Translations under genes and position numbers: made by a program
The notes under the pieces: generated by a model
Database searches by the model: none
What the model saw: only the letters and a program-made list of their open reading frames with translations
What the model was told of the DNA's origin: nothing
In this document: positions 1 to 11,557 of the stretch, one piece after another
How positions within the stretch are numbered: the first letter of the stretch is position 1
How the letters are laid out: each line of letters starts with the position of its first letter
Assembly (NCBI GenBank): GCA_030549205.1
Contig: JAUKTV010000009.1
Coordinates: forward strand, 1,302,001 to 1,366,000
Length of the DNA: 64,000 nucleotides
Direction of reading: 5' to 3'
Source of the DNA: Apiosordaria backusii
Lineage: Eukaryota; Ascomycota; Sordariomycetes; Sordariales; Lasiosphaeriaceae

Positions 1-3000
1 CCTGAACGACTCGACTTATTCGACTATTCGGTCTTCCTTGAGACATGTTCGGCGTGACTCGGTGGGTTGAGCTCTACCTGCGTCACTGGATGGAGCTTGC
101 GCTGAGTGGGCTGACAGATGTGTGGACGGACGGGCGGGCGCGCGCAAACACTGGCTGGGACCGATCGCAGCGCGGGCGACAAATAGTGTTGCCGAATTGA
201 AAAAAAGATCAAAAGTAGAGCAAAGCAAAAGACGTACCTGGGTTGAGCGCTGCTGGGTTGATTGTTGCACTATCAGCGCCGTTGGGTGTAGGCTGTGCAG
301 CGTACATGAGTGCCGTCGTCGTCGACCACGTCAATGGGTCTGCGAAACGACGTGTCTTGATATAGTTGGGCTGGCCTTGGGAGGAGGCACGCAGCTAAAA
401 GCGCTCAAGCTTTTTTGCTTTGGTCTCTGCCTGGTCTCGCTCTGGTCTGGGTCTCTGGGAACGTGTACGTGCTGGGGGATGCAGACAAGGAATGTTCATG
501 CATGTGGTTGGCGCAACTCCAGTAAGTAAGTAGTGGAGAGAATAATCAAAAGGTTACAGAAGTATAGAAAAACACGGGTGCGAATGGAAATATGCGTGCT
601 TTTCCCCTTGATTTGCTAGCTTCTTTTTCGCCTTCGGTGTTTATCACTTGCGAGGAGCTGGGCTGGCCACGGCCGGCGTGTCTCGAGAGATCAAGAGGCT
701 CTCTCTCTTCCTCTCTCTTCTGTCCTGCTCTCTCTCGTCAGTCGCGCTTTGCAGAATTGATGCGCAGACGCAATACGCGGGGTGAGACTAGTCCTGTTTG
801 GGAAAGGCAGCACCCCGGTCAGGCTCGGCAAGGCAAGGCAGCGGGAACGCTGCAAAGTGACGATGGATCCGCAGCTGTTAGCGCGAATGACTGTTCTGCA
901 ACGTTGACCTTGATCTCCGTCTGGTCTTGATCTTGGCTTGGTCCTTATCAAGCAAGACATTTCGAAATTTTAGTCAACAGACCTGTGTCGAAGGAGTCAC
1001 CAGGAGGAATCACAGTGTAGTGGAAGTCAAACTATATCCACTTGGACTAGGTCAGGCAGTCGAGAGGAATACGAACGGACACCCAGTGATATTTCCCCTC
1101 AGCTGCGGCCTCGCAGGCTCGCGGCAAGAGGAGACGAAGAAGCACCGAATCTGATGAGACGCGAGATGATGGCGCGTTAGTTGGTGGCGCACGCATCGTC
1201 CCAAGGTTCATCAGTATTTCTAGCGACTACGAGTCCCAGACCAACTGCATCCAGACTGCAAGAGCTCTGCTCATGTCAGATGAAACACAACACACAAAAG
1301 GTACCTGCTGCTGGTGTTGCATTGCGTTTACCATCTCGCTTTTCGTAACAGACGACAGAGCTCATGGTTATTAGTTGCTAGTTCAGTGGCCGCGTGGAAC
1401 CGCACCGCAGCGCGGAATTCCATGTTCGTCGTGTGTGTGTGCCAAAGGAGGGGTGAGGATGGAGAGGGGCGGAACGGCTTCCTGGATGACGGGTCTGCCG
1501 TTTCCACGACGGCTCTTCCAAGAAGTGGAGGTGGGTACGGACGGGTAAGCAGAGCATGGGCTGCATGGGTGCTCAATCAGCACGCTGGGTCTGATGGTGG
1601 CACAGTGCCAAAAAAACAAACTGCCAGAGATATCTGGTTCTTTTTCATCCTACGATAGTTGTAATCAGAACGCCTAATGGATTATCAGATACACAAAAGA
1701 ACCAAGAAGATTAGGAGCATCTTGACACTCGTGACACAACAGACGCCGCTGGCTCCTTCTAAGTAAGGAAATATCTACCCAAACTCGAACAGCTGCAGCA
1801 GGTGTAAGTGTAACCTGGAGCATTTGAACCTAAGCTCAGTATTCACACGCCTGGTGTGCAATCATGAACAGATATATCTGCAGGGAGCAAGGGTCAAGCA
1901 GGGACATGAGTGCGATCACTTGCGGGCCCAAGTGTCTTGGCACGGAGCCTTGTGGGAATGGAGGCACCTTCGGCCGACCGAGGTCCTCACAAGCCCCGCA
2001 TCACCTTCATTTGCGCATCCATATAACCGGGATAACGACGACATCGTGGCTGTTTGCTCTGTTTGCCCTCTGCTCGGATCTTCACCAGAAAACCGGCTGG
2101 AATACGAAAGCCCAACAGCTGATAACTTGGGCAAACGGATTGACACGGATCCCACGGCATCTCTGCTGGGCACCGGCTCTGGTGCGAGCCGAGCAGTCAA
2201 CTCATGGGCACCTGGAATGAAGAGTCAGAGCTCCTCGAGCTTCAAGGCTCCAGAAGGCAGCTTGACGGCGCAACCTCGAGTTTGACGTCGCACACGTTGC
2301 GGCACAGGAAAATGCGACTCTATGGCACGAGCCTTGAGAGGACCCTGGCGTCGCGGTGGTTCTGGGCGGTGCAGTCCAGAGGCAAAGCACCACGGCACGG
2401 GGCACGGTCTTGCGGGAAGAGCTGGAAGCTGTGTCCAAGAAGCGGATGAGCCTGTCGATCACTTCTGCAGCTGTCTCTTTTCAGTCAGTCGGGCCTGTCT
2501 CTGGCAGAAACACGGACGGCATGGCCTGGCCGCTCAGGACATGCAGGTCCGTATCACTCATACAACAATCTCCTCCGAGCGGTTGCAAATGGCACCGCCG
2601 GAACCATGACTGCGAGCGTGAAATATTGCGCAGTTCTTTCTCTAGTTGCTGACAGCGTCGAATTCATGTGGTGGAACGTCATTTGTCCCATACAGATTGC
2701 TGGGGAACCAACCTTGGCCTGTATAGGCCGGTGAGGCTGATACACATGAGGTAGCACTGGTGGGAGTGTTCGCGAGCGTGCTGGATATAGCAGTGTATGG
2801 ACGGGAATGCAAGTGAACCAGTCAGCGCCGGCTCATGTTGAATTTTACCAGCAACACGGACGATGGCCTCCCTTATTTCGAGACCCATGTGGTGGTCTCT
2901 CCAAAAATGGATACTTGCTAAACAGAAGGGCATTCGGCTCAATCCGAACAAGTTGCTACCCCTTGCGGTCAACCCATCTCTTCATTCCACCAGTAGTCAC

Positions 3001-6000
3001 CGTGTGTTTGTGTGTGTGCAACATGCAGCACCCTCTGACAGAAATGCCCTTGATGCAAGGCTGACCAGGATTCCACTCAGATACCTACGGAAAGTGCTCA
3101 GCAGCATGCCCCCTGAAGACCGAACAAGACATCGGCCATGATTCGCCTGGATAGGACGAACACAAGCTGGAACGCTCGAGGCTTGCCCTGCGTGAGGGCT
3201 TTTGGAACATCCATGCCTCGGATTTTGCGGACCGATCGCCTCGCAGCTTCGAGACTACCGACGGCTCTAGCTGTGCGACAGCCAGTTGCTTCCGAGACAG
3301 GCGGACGACGTGGAGTTCACGGATCTCAGATGAATCCCGCTGAAGATGGTGTTGTTGACGATGATCATCCCGATCCCCGGAAAGGCACAGTGGAACCACC
3401 AAGCGAACCCTGGTGAAGAAGAACAAGAAGAAGCATCATTTGGTCATGGAATTCCTTCAGGCTGCACTTGTCCCAAGGAGGTCTCTATCATCGGTGCATG
3501 GACACTTCCCTGAACCAGTTCGAAACCGACTCTTTGACCAATCACATGCATAGCGCCGCGCGACCAGGGTTGGGGATTTTTGGTGTTTGTCTCTAACGAC
3601 ACCCTACTGGCACTTTTGATCCCACGCCCGAGGGAACCTGAAGCAAAGCAGCGATGAGTCTTCTTCTCCCTCGAGAAACATGCGCGCTGCATGGCGATAC
3701 CACCTCGAGACCACGTTCCAAGTGGACAAAACGGCAAACGCCGGGGCATCAGCGCCTATCGATGAAAATACTGTGTTCATGCGGATCCTGCGGCATTTCT
3801 ATCGACATATCAAGAGACCTCACTGATGGATGAGGTCAGACTGCAGTTGGCCATGATAGGTATATCAGCGGAGTACCCGGAAGCATCTGCTCTTTTGCAG
3901 AAAACGTACGCAAGGGCTGGTTGCTTTCCGTATTTACGAATATCTAGGCTAGTCTTCTGATCAGAATTCTGTCGTCATTTGTCTCAGACAAACAGGGGAT
4001 CACATGAATGATCACAGGTTTTGAGGTGGCTCATGTGGCTACCTGGCCAGAGAACGGAATGTTACCATCGCCCACCTGCCTACTGTACCAACCCAACGTT
4101 TGTCGTACCCTCTGATAAGAGACATCTTTATCTGGCTCCCAGCTTGACCCCAACGTAATACTTCATCGCGCCTCAAGACGTAAAGACGGGAATGTCAGGC
4201 AGTGTAGCCGCACTGATCTCGATTATGGATGCTCGCATGCAGAAGTTGACCATAACCCTCCCAAGATAATCTATAGCGCAGGACTGTAGGAGGCTAGGAC
4301 AAGAGACCGACGAAGGTATCATTCTCATGCCACCTCTGACTTCAGGCCCACAACTCTCATCCGTCAGCTGCCAATATTGGCCGCTTTATGCGCTCCCATT
4401 GGTAGACCAGCAGCAGGAAACAAGAATTTGCGCCACGGCTGAGACCTTGATCTCAAGCAAATAGCGGTAGATATCGGGAAGACGACGGAGCCGTGGCAGA
4501 AGACCAGTCGTTGTTCGAGTGACCCGGGTCATCCGGGAGCCCTACAGTGTACACGGATCACCAAATCAGGTAGAACGAACAAGGGGCGTCCATCCTTCGT
4601 GTATGTACTCCTCTCAGAGTGTTACTTGGCTTCGGTCACGAAGGATGCTTGATGTCCCAGGCGAACATCGACTACGTACTTCACATTCCAGCCCCTCGAT
4701 ACTCGAGTGAGGACGCCCCAACAACGGCTGTACCTCCGAGATCAAGCCGCACCAGGAACAAGGCGGAACAAATCAAAAACACAGTAACACGAGCCTGGCG
4801 TTCCTCATGGCGCCTTTGGCCGAGTGGAGGCGTTTGCCTCTGCTCGGCCTTGTGTTCGTGCGGGTTGCGTCTCTGACTGGCGAGGATCTCTCGAACGCCA
4901 ACCCCGACAGCCGCTCTGATCTGGACAAGTCCCCCCCACTATTACTATATCGAAATCTGAAATCGCGGGCGTGAAACGCCACGCCATGTGACGCATGCGT
5001 CTGACACACAGTATAGTGTAGAAACATGCCCAAGCAGACTATAATTCAGTCAGGATGGAGTAGGTAGTGCGCAGCGTCCAGTAGTCTGGGGATAGACAAG
5101 ACGATCAAAGGAAGGTGGTGTGCTCCAAAGACGGCAGATTGGAAAATGGAGGGGTGGTCTTGAGTGAGCTTGACCCTGGCATCCTTGTCTGGGTGTGGAG
5201 AGGGAGGGGTGAGTGGGGAAGAGGGCCGAGCAAGTCGACCAGGGTGAAAATGGGCGCTACAGGGGTTCGAAGCGATTGCACCAGCTGCTGATAGCCTTGG
5301 CAGCTCTGTTCCTTGCTCTGATTGGCCGGCTGCGGCGCAATCGTGCCAAGAAGCTAACCGCACACGGACCACTTCTGCAAATCATGGACCATGAAGTTGA
5401 CCTCTCGATTCTTGCGCCGCGAACAAACTTGGGGTTTTCCGACGCCCTCACCTCACCTCCCTGGCGTTGGTTCTGAAGATTCTGCCGTTCGTTGAGGCTG
5501 TCACTGACAATATCGTTTTATTTCCTCTTTTCCGTCGTCAGTTTTACATAATGAGATTTCAACCCAGGCCGGCTCTGAGACTGGCCATGGGTGGGAACAG
5601 CGTTCGCATTTTCTATGCGGTGCAAGCGTCTGAGCACCTCCACAACGGCATATGCAGCTTGGGACAGCTTGGAGGGACGGGCACGATCCGGGGGGGCAGA
5701 GGAATAGAAGCACCTGGCCATACAGTGTACAGTACACACCCTCAACCTTGGCCCGATGGCCGGCGGGAACCTCTTCCTCCTCTAGGACGTGCCCACTTGG
5801 CCGCTGTAACCTCCTCCCGAAGGCCCTTCCCCCATAAGCCACTCAAGCGATGGCTGTTCACGATCTGCCCCATAGAGTGCGCCATTAGCGAGCCCTTTCT
5901 CCTCCTCAAGCACGACTTTTGTTTTTCCTTGCAGCGCTCGGCGCGGGCGTGCCCCCCCTTCCCGCATCTGCAGAGGCGGACCTCCATTCGATGATGAAGC

Positions 6001-8126
6001 AGGCCCTTCACTTCTTGAGTCTTGCTAACTGCGCAGAATTCTTCTCAGCCCACCTCGACTGACACACACACACATCTGAGGACCGCGCACCCACAAGCAC
6101 ACCCACACCCACAACACCCACACCTCTCTAGCTGCACTCGCGGGTTCCATGTAAGTCATCCGCTGGTCGACACCACTTTTCGAACGGCACCCATAGCGAG
6201 ACCCACCTGAGATCAACAAAAAGATAGGTCGGAATGCTTCTTTCCATGTACCGAAGCAGAGCTGCTGTCACAGCTACTGGCGTTCTTTGCCAGATCCATG
6301 GATCTATCACTCCCACTCGCCCACTCGCGTACTCCCGGGCCCATCCTCAGCATACCCACTCCAAATGCTGCTCGAGCCCAGAACCAAGGCCCGCTTCTTC
6401 TAGGAAACGAGGGCGGGATTGACATCGGACGGGCGCTAAAGCAGCATGTTCAGCAAGCAGGTGTCCAATGACCAATCCAGGCCATGTCCCCAGCACTGAG
6501 ACAGGAGTTCCGATCAGAGAGCCCGAGGGGCCCCTCGAACTGTCCAAGAATCTTCGTTTCAGGCATTTTTTGCTTAACCTCTCGTCATTTCAGCTTCATG
6601 GCATCAAATCCAAACGGTGCCGAGCATGCAAGATATCGATAGAGGAAACCGCCTGGCTAGCTACCCCTCTTGGCCCTCGTCTCGCTTTCCATCCGACTCG
6701 GCTTATGTATACGTACACACCCGAGGCGCACATGGGCGCGCACCTTCCGGCCGCCCACTTTGCTGCAGCTGGGATTTGTGGAAGAGGCCGGGGGAAACTT
6801 CAAGTGATGCGAGATGTCCTTTTTGGGACTGTGATGCCGCGGCCTGTGTCTCTCGCTTACGCATTGCGTTTTCAATACGGCTGCTCGTCACAGAAAGCCA
6901 ATATGGCGATGGCGTCTTTGATGCCTTGAAACAAAAAATACAAGTAACTAACAATCATTTTTCCACCTTGCGGGCGGCCTGGCCGCTTCATGACCGGCCT
7001 CTCGACCGACATCCTCCCACGAGCGTTGTGGAAGGCGGGGCAAGCTCGAAGCTCTAAAGGTGTTTCGGCAACTTATCTTATCACTTAGTGTGCCTGCTTT
7101 CTATTTTTGGAGGGCGGGGAATGGGGGATCGAGTTGATCAAGTGTTCGGCTGTCGCAATCTGACGACGGCCCAACAAGCGGCCGGACAAGACAGGGCGTC
7201 ATGACCCCTTCTTGGGTCCGACCGAAGCATGCCTCTCTTGTCATTCCTGCCCGTCGCCAGATAGATCCAAGATTCAACGTGCAGCACAAGCGAACCAAGG
7301 GGTTGCAATCTGGCAAAATGCGCCGGTTGAATTGGTGCAGATCATATGATGCAGCTTGGGAGTATTCACTTACAGTGATGGTTTAGACTGTGCCATCAAG
7401 AGAGCTTGACGCCCGTGGCTCTTGTAATTTGCGATGCATCTATGCTGCTGCTGTTGCTCCTTCACAGCTGGGGGTTGGATTACACAGTATGGATATCTCT
7501 GTGATATTGAGTGCTGCGTACCCGGTGTCATTGGGGATGTAGACAGACTCGACCCTGCAGTGCAACAGATATCGGCCAGGTAATCTAATATGCCACCAAC
7601 CAACATGGATGTCAACTGAAGTGCGTGAGACAAAAGCTTTGTGGTCTGGGCAGGGGACCTTCCTTCCTCGCTCACACTTCGGGACGGTTGAAGCTATGAG
7701 TGAGCTTCTGTCCGTAGTTCTTCCACCGGAGAAATGAACTGAACAGATAGAAGAAAGTATAGCTAGCTTGTAGACATCAAGACTGAATAGAGGAATAGAT
7801 CATGGAATAGAACCAATAGTCTCTACACTAAATCAGTGACATCAGTCGAAATGTCGTCGTCGTCGTCGGTTGCCCGCATTACCCCGCGGTAAGGCGCTTA
7901 TGGAGCGCTATCGATAAGATCTACAAGCGCCCAAGCTCAAATGATTGGTCAGAGAAAGCGACACCAAGGAATTCAACATTGGTAATCGTAACCTCCATCA
8001 AAAATTCACCAAACAGCAACAAACATCAGCAAAATTTCAAAACGACCCCTTCCAAAACATCATCTGGTGTAGGGAAAACAAAATCATCTTGAAAACTCAC
8101 GGCTACTAGAAAGATAAGGCCAAAAA
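1..8126. other. Gene-poor stretch left of DIS3
   Basis: I can support no gene in these 8.1 kb. Open frames are short (the longest are 153-175 codons), overlap each other on both strands and show no family motif. The base composition is mixed rather than strongly AT-rich, so it does not look like a heavily RIP-mutated repeat. It contains a CT-rich tract near 699-737, a CA/CCCACA-rich tract at about 6062-6125 and short GTGTAC-centred palindromes near 4543-4554 and 5721-5737. The last few hundred bases are presumably the DIS3 promoter and leader. The left end could hold the promoter or leader of a gene beyond the window, but nothing in the sequence proves this. Confidence 0.6.
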
Positions 8127-11100
8127 ATGGCGAGCCTAAAAAGATCGGTCGACTCGGACCCTCTCGCGGCCAATATCTCGAATAAGATCTATGTGAGATC
8201 CACCAAGAGCGGCAAGGTCCAAAAAATCGTCCGCGAGGTCTATCTCCGTCAAGACATCCCATGTTCTTCCAGACTCTGCCAAAGATGTCAAACTGTCGCC
8301 CCGAAAGATGCCTCGGGCAAGCGTGCGTTAAAAGGAACCCTTCAAGCTCACCTCAAAACTAACACCCCCTTAGTGATCCCATTTGTGCTCTCAGACTCAC
8401 CAGCAGGAACCAAAGTCTTCCCCCAGGGCCACTACCTGGTGCCGGACACCAACGCCTTCCTCACAGCCATGGACCTTTTTGAGCAGGACTCTGCCTTCTA
8501 TGATGTGATCGTCTTGCAGATCGTTCTCGAGGAACTGCGGAACCGGTCTCTTCCGCTCTACAACCGCCTCATCAGTTTGACCAAGAGTGAAGACAAGCGG
8601 TTCTATGTCTTTTTCAATGAGTTCCGACTTGAGACTCACGTTCCACGGCTGGAAGGCGAGACGGTCAACGATCGAAATGATCGTGCTGTCCGGAAGGCGG
8701 TGGCGTGGTATGGCGAGCATCTGGCCCGTATCAAGGGGAAGGATGTCCCTGCTATTGTCATGCTGAGCAACGACCGAGACAACTTGCGGAAGGCCAAGCA
8801 GGAAGGGATAAATGCCTGTTCGTTGGCCGACTATGTCAAGCAACTCAAGGACGGCGAGAAGCTCCTGGATATGATCCCAGAGACTCAAGACCAAGATAAC
8901 ATCAAGGAGAAGAGGCCTGGGGATAACTTGTATCCGGAGTATTTCAGCATGTCCAAGATGATGACGGGGGTGAAGAACAATCTGCTCCACCAGGGTATTT
9001 TCAACGTTTCACCATACAATTATTTGGAGGGCTCTATCAGGGTACCGGCATTCCCCAAGGCTTTGTTGATCCTGGGACGGGAAAACATCAACCGTGCTGT
9101 TGACGGTGATTTGGTTGTCGTGGAGGTTTTACCCAAGGACCAGTGGAAGGAGCCATCGACGCAGGTGATTGAGGAGGACGCCATCACGAAGAACGAGAAC
9201 CCAGATGCTGAAGAGTCTGATGACTTTGTCTCAGAGAAGGAGCGCAAGGCGCTTCAGGAGGAGGTCAAGAGAACGCACAGCAAGACGACTGAGGGGCACG
9301 CTCAGCCGACTGCCAGGGTTGTTGGTGTGATCAAGCGAAATTGGCGTCAATATGTTGGACATATCGACCAGTCTTCCGTCAGCCAGTCAGCGCAACAAGG
9401 ACGGAAACAAGACAGTGTTTTTGTTATTCCGATGGACAAGAAAATTCCCAAGATTCGCCTTCGCACCAGACAGGTTTCCGAGCTTCTCGGGAAGCGCATC
9501 TTGGTTACGATCGATGCCTGGGACCGTAGCTCTCGTCACCCATCAGGCCACTTTGTGCGCTCCCTCGGTGAATTAGAGACGAAGGCGGCCGAAACAGAAG
9601 CCTTGCTCCTGGAGTACGACGTTCAGTACCGGCCGTTCCCCAAGACCGTCCTTGACTGCTTGCCCAAGGAAGGCCATGACTGGAAGGTACCACAAAGTCT
9701 GGAGGATCCGGGATGGAAAGACCGCCAGGATCTCAGAGATCTCTTGATCTGCAGTATTGATCCCATCGGGTGCCAAGATATCGACGACGCCCTCCATTCA
9801 AGGCCGCTGCCTAATGGCAACTTTGAGGTTGGCGTCCACATCGCCGATGTTTCACATTTCGTCAAGCCCGGCAACGCCATGGACGCCGAGGCGAGCATTC
9901 GTGGCACCACAGTCTACTTGGTCGACAAGCGTATCGACATGCTTCCGATGCTCCTTGGCACCGACCTCTGCTCTCTCAAGCCCTATGTCGAGCGCTATGC
10001 TTTCTCTGTCATTTGGGAAATGACCCCTGATGCCGACGTCGTGGGCTCCCGCTTCACCAAGTCCGTCATCAAGTCACGTGAAGCCTTCAGCTACGAACAA
10101 GCACAGTTGAGGGTAGACGACAGCTCCCAGCAGGATGACCTCACCAAGAGCATCCGAACTCTTCTGGATCTCTCCAAGAAACTCAAGCAGAAGCGTCTCG
10201 ATGCCGGTGCCCTCTCCCTGTCCTCCCCAGAGGTTAAAGTTCAAATGGAATCCGAAACCTCAGACCCCATCGACGTCAAGACCAAAGTCCACCTGGACAC
10301 CATGTCCCTCGTCGAAGAATTCATGCTTCTCGCGAACACCTCCGTCGCCAGGAGGATATACGAAGCCTTCCCCCAAACCGCCATCCTCCGCCGTCACGGC
10401 GCCCCTCCCAAAACCAACTTTGACGAGCTGGCCAACCAACTCAAAGTCAAACGCGGTCTCGACCTCAGCGTGGAATCCTCTCGGGCTCTAGCCGACAGCC
10501 TCGACCGCTGCGTAGACGAAAAGGAACCCTTCTTCAACACCCTCGTCCGCATCATGGCCACACGGTGCATGATGTCAGCAGAGTACTTTTGCTCCGGCAC
10601 GCAAGCCTACCCCGAGTTCCGCCACTACGGCCTGGCATCCGAGATCTACACCCACTTCACCTCCCCTATTCGTCGTTATGCCGATCTCATGGCCCATCGC
10701 CAGCTGGCTGCCGCGATCGAATACGAGGCTATCCACCCTAGCACCCGCAGCCGCGGCAAGCTTGAAGCCGTTTGCAAGAACATCAACGTGCGCCACCGCA
10801 ACGCGCAGCTGGCGGGGAGGGCAAGCATAGCGTATTATGTCGGCCAGGCCCTTCGCGGTAAGGCGACGGAGGAGGACGGGTTCGTCATGAAGATCTTTAG
10901 CAATGGGTTTGTGGTCTTGGTGCCGAGGTTTGGGATTGAGAGTTTGATCCGGCTGAGGGATTTGGCAGAGGTTGAGCCGCAGGCGGAGTTTGATGCGGAG
11001 ACGTATACCCTCCAGACGAGCGGGAGTAGGGAGGTGAAGGTGGAGCTGTTCCAGAAGGTGAGGGTCAGGGTGACGGATCAGAAGGACGAGACGACGGGGA

Positions 11101-11138
11101 AGAGGGGGGTGAAGATGGAGTTGGTTAGGACTTACTAA
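8127..11138 (+). CDS. Exosome exoribonuclease DIS3/Rrp44
   Basis: This is the catalytic subunit of the nuclear and cytoplasmic RNA exosome. It degrades RNA 3'-to-5' through an RNB domain and cuts endonucleolytically through a PIN domain. The order visible is an N-terminal CR3 cysteine motif (DIPCSSRLCQRC), a PIN domain with the acidic PDTN motif (D90), cold-shock regions, an RNB domain with CQDIDDALH near residues 532-540 (D536 aligns with yeast D551), and a C-terminal S1 domain. The frame reads through as 1003 codons. However, 8323-8373 has donor GTGCGT, branch CTAAC (8359-8363) and acceptor TTAG, and it falls where yeast has no residues. I therefore infer a 51-nt in-frame intron and exons 8127-8322 and 8374-11138, giving 986 aa (yeast 1001). 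The start is the ATG in an A-rich context just before the conserved N-terminus. It is convergent with NUG1. Confidence 0.96.
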   Translation: MASLKRSVDSDPLAANISNKIYVRSTKSGKVQKIVREVYLRQDIPCSSRLCQRCQTVAPKDASGKRALKGTLQAHLKTNTPLVIPFVLSDSPAGTKVFPQGHYLVPDTNAFLTAMDLFEQDSAFYDVIVLQIVLEELRNRSLPLYNRLISLTKSEDKRFYVFFNEFRLETHVPRLEGETVNDRNDRAVRKAVAWYGEHLARIKGKDVPAIVMLSNDRDNLRKAKQEGINACSLADYVKQLKDGEKLLDMIPETQDQDNIKEKRPGDNLYPEYFSMSKMMTGVKNNLLHQGIFNVSPYNYLEGSIRVPAFPKALLILGRENINRAVDGDLVVVEVLPKDQWKEPSTQVIEEDAITKNENPDAEESDDFVSEKERKALQEEVKRTHSKTTEGHAQPTARVVGVIKRNWRQYVGHIDQSSVSQSAQQGRKQDSVFVIPMDKKIPKIRLRTRQVSELLGKRILVTIDAWDRSSRHPSGHFVRSLGELETKAAETEALLLEYDVQYRPFPKTVLDCLPKEGHDWKVPQSLEDPGWKDRQDLRDLLICSIDPIGCQDIDDALHSRPLPNGNFEVGVHIADVSHFVKPGNAMDAEASIRGTTVYLVDKRIDMLPMLLGTDLCSLKPYVERYAFSVIWEMTPDADVVGSRFTKSVIKSREAFSYEQAQLRVDDSSQQDDLTKSIRTLLDLSKKLKQKRLDAGALSLSSPEVKVQMESETSDPIDVKTKVHLDTMSLVEEFMLLANTSVARRIYEAFPQTAILRRHGAPPKTNFDELANQLKVKRGLDLSVESSRALADSLDRCVDEKEPFFNTLVRIMATRCMMSAEYFCSGTQAYPEFRHYGLASEIYTHFTSPIRRYADLMAHRQLAAAIEYEAIHPSTRSRGKLEAVCKNINVRHRNAQLAGRASIAYYVGQALRGKATEEDGFVMKIFSNGFVVLVPRFGIESLIRLRDLAEVEPQAEFDAETYTLQTSGSREVKVELFQKVRVRVTDQKDETTGKRGVKMELVRTY

Positions 11139-11557
11139 GTAAGTGCCAAGTGTGAGGTGAATAAAAGAAGTAAAATGGGTTTTGGCGGGAGCTGTGTTTT
11201 GGTCGTAGTATAGGGCTATCATGTGAGAGAGAAGAAAACGAATAATAAAAGTATACTTGTACGCTTCTCAGTTCCATCTGTGCTTTAGATATACACACAA
11301 CCCATGTACACACAAAGACACGATTTCCACATAATTCTCAGACTTGTTTGATTCGGATATCATATTTGATCATGCTAAATATTTCAGAAACATAGGCCAC
11401 AATATACCATCTTCATTTCATTTGACCCCCCTTTTTTGTTTTCTCTCTCTCTCAACGCCCAAAACGCCTTGTGCCGCACACACACAACAAAAGACTCATG
11501 TAGAAAAGCAAACCGCCCTGCATCAAATGCCAAAGAAAGAAAAAAAAGGTATCTTAT
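11139..11557. other. DIS3-NUG1 convergent 3' region
   Basis: These 419 bases between two converging stop codons hold only the 3' UTRs. They are AT-rich with pyrimidine runs (for example near 11430-11455). I see no further gene. Confidence 0.6.

Noticed and set aside
1824..2285. 153-codon frame, and the 175-codon frame at 5467-5994
   Set aside because: No recognisable motif, no splice-consistent extension and overlapping antisense frames. Not enough to call a gene.
3519..3534. GTTCGAAAC, which looks like a tRNA B box
   Set aside because: The flanking bases do not form a T stem and no A box lies upstream.
4817..4827. TGGCCGAGTGG, which looks like a tRNA A box
   Set aside because: No matching B box at the right distance and no acceptor stem pairing. 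I do not call a tRNA.
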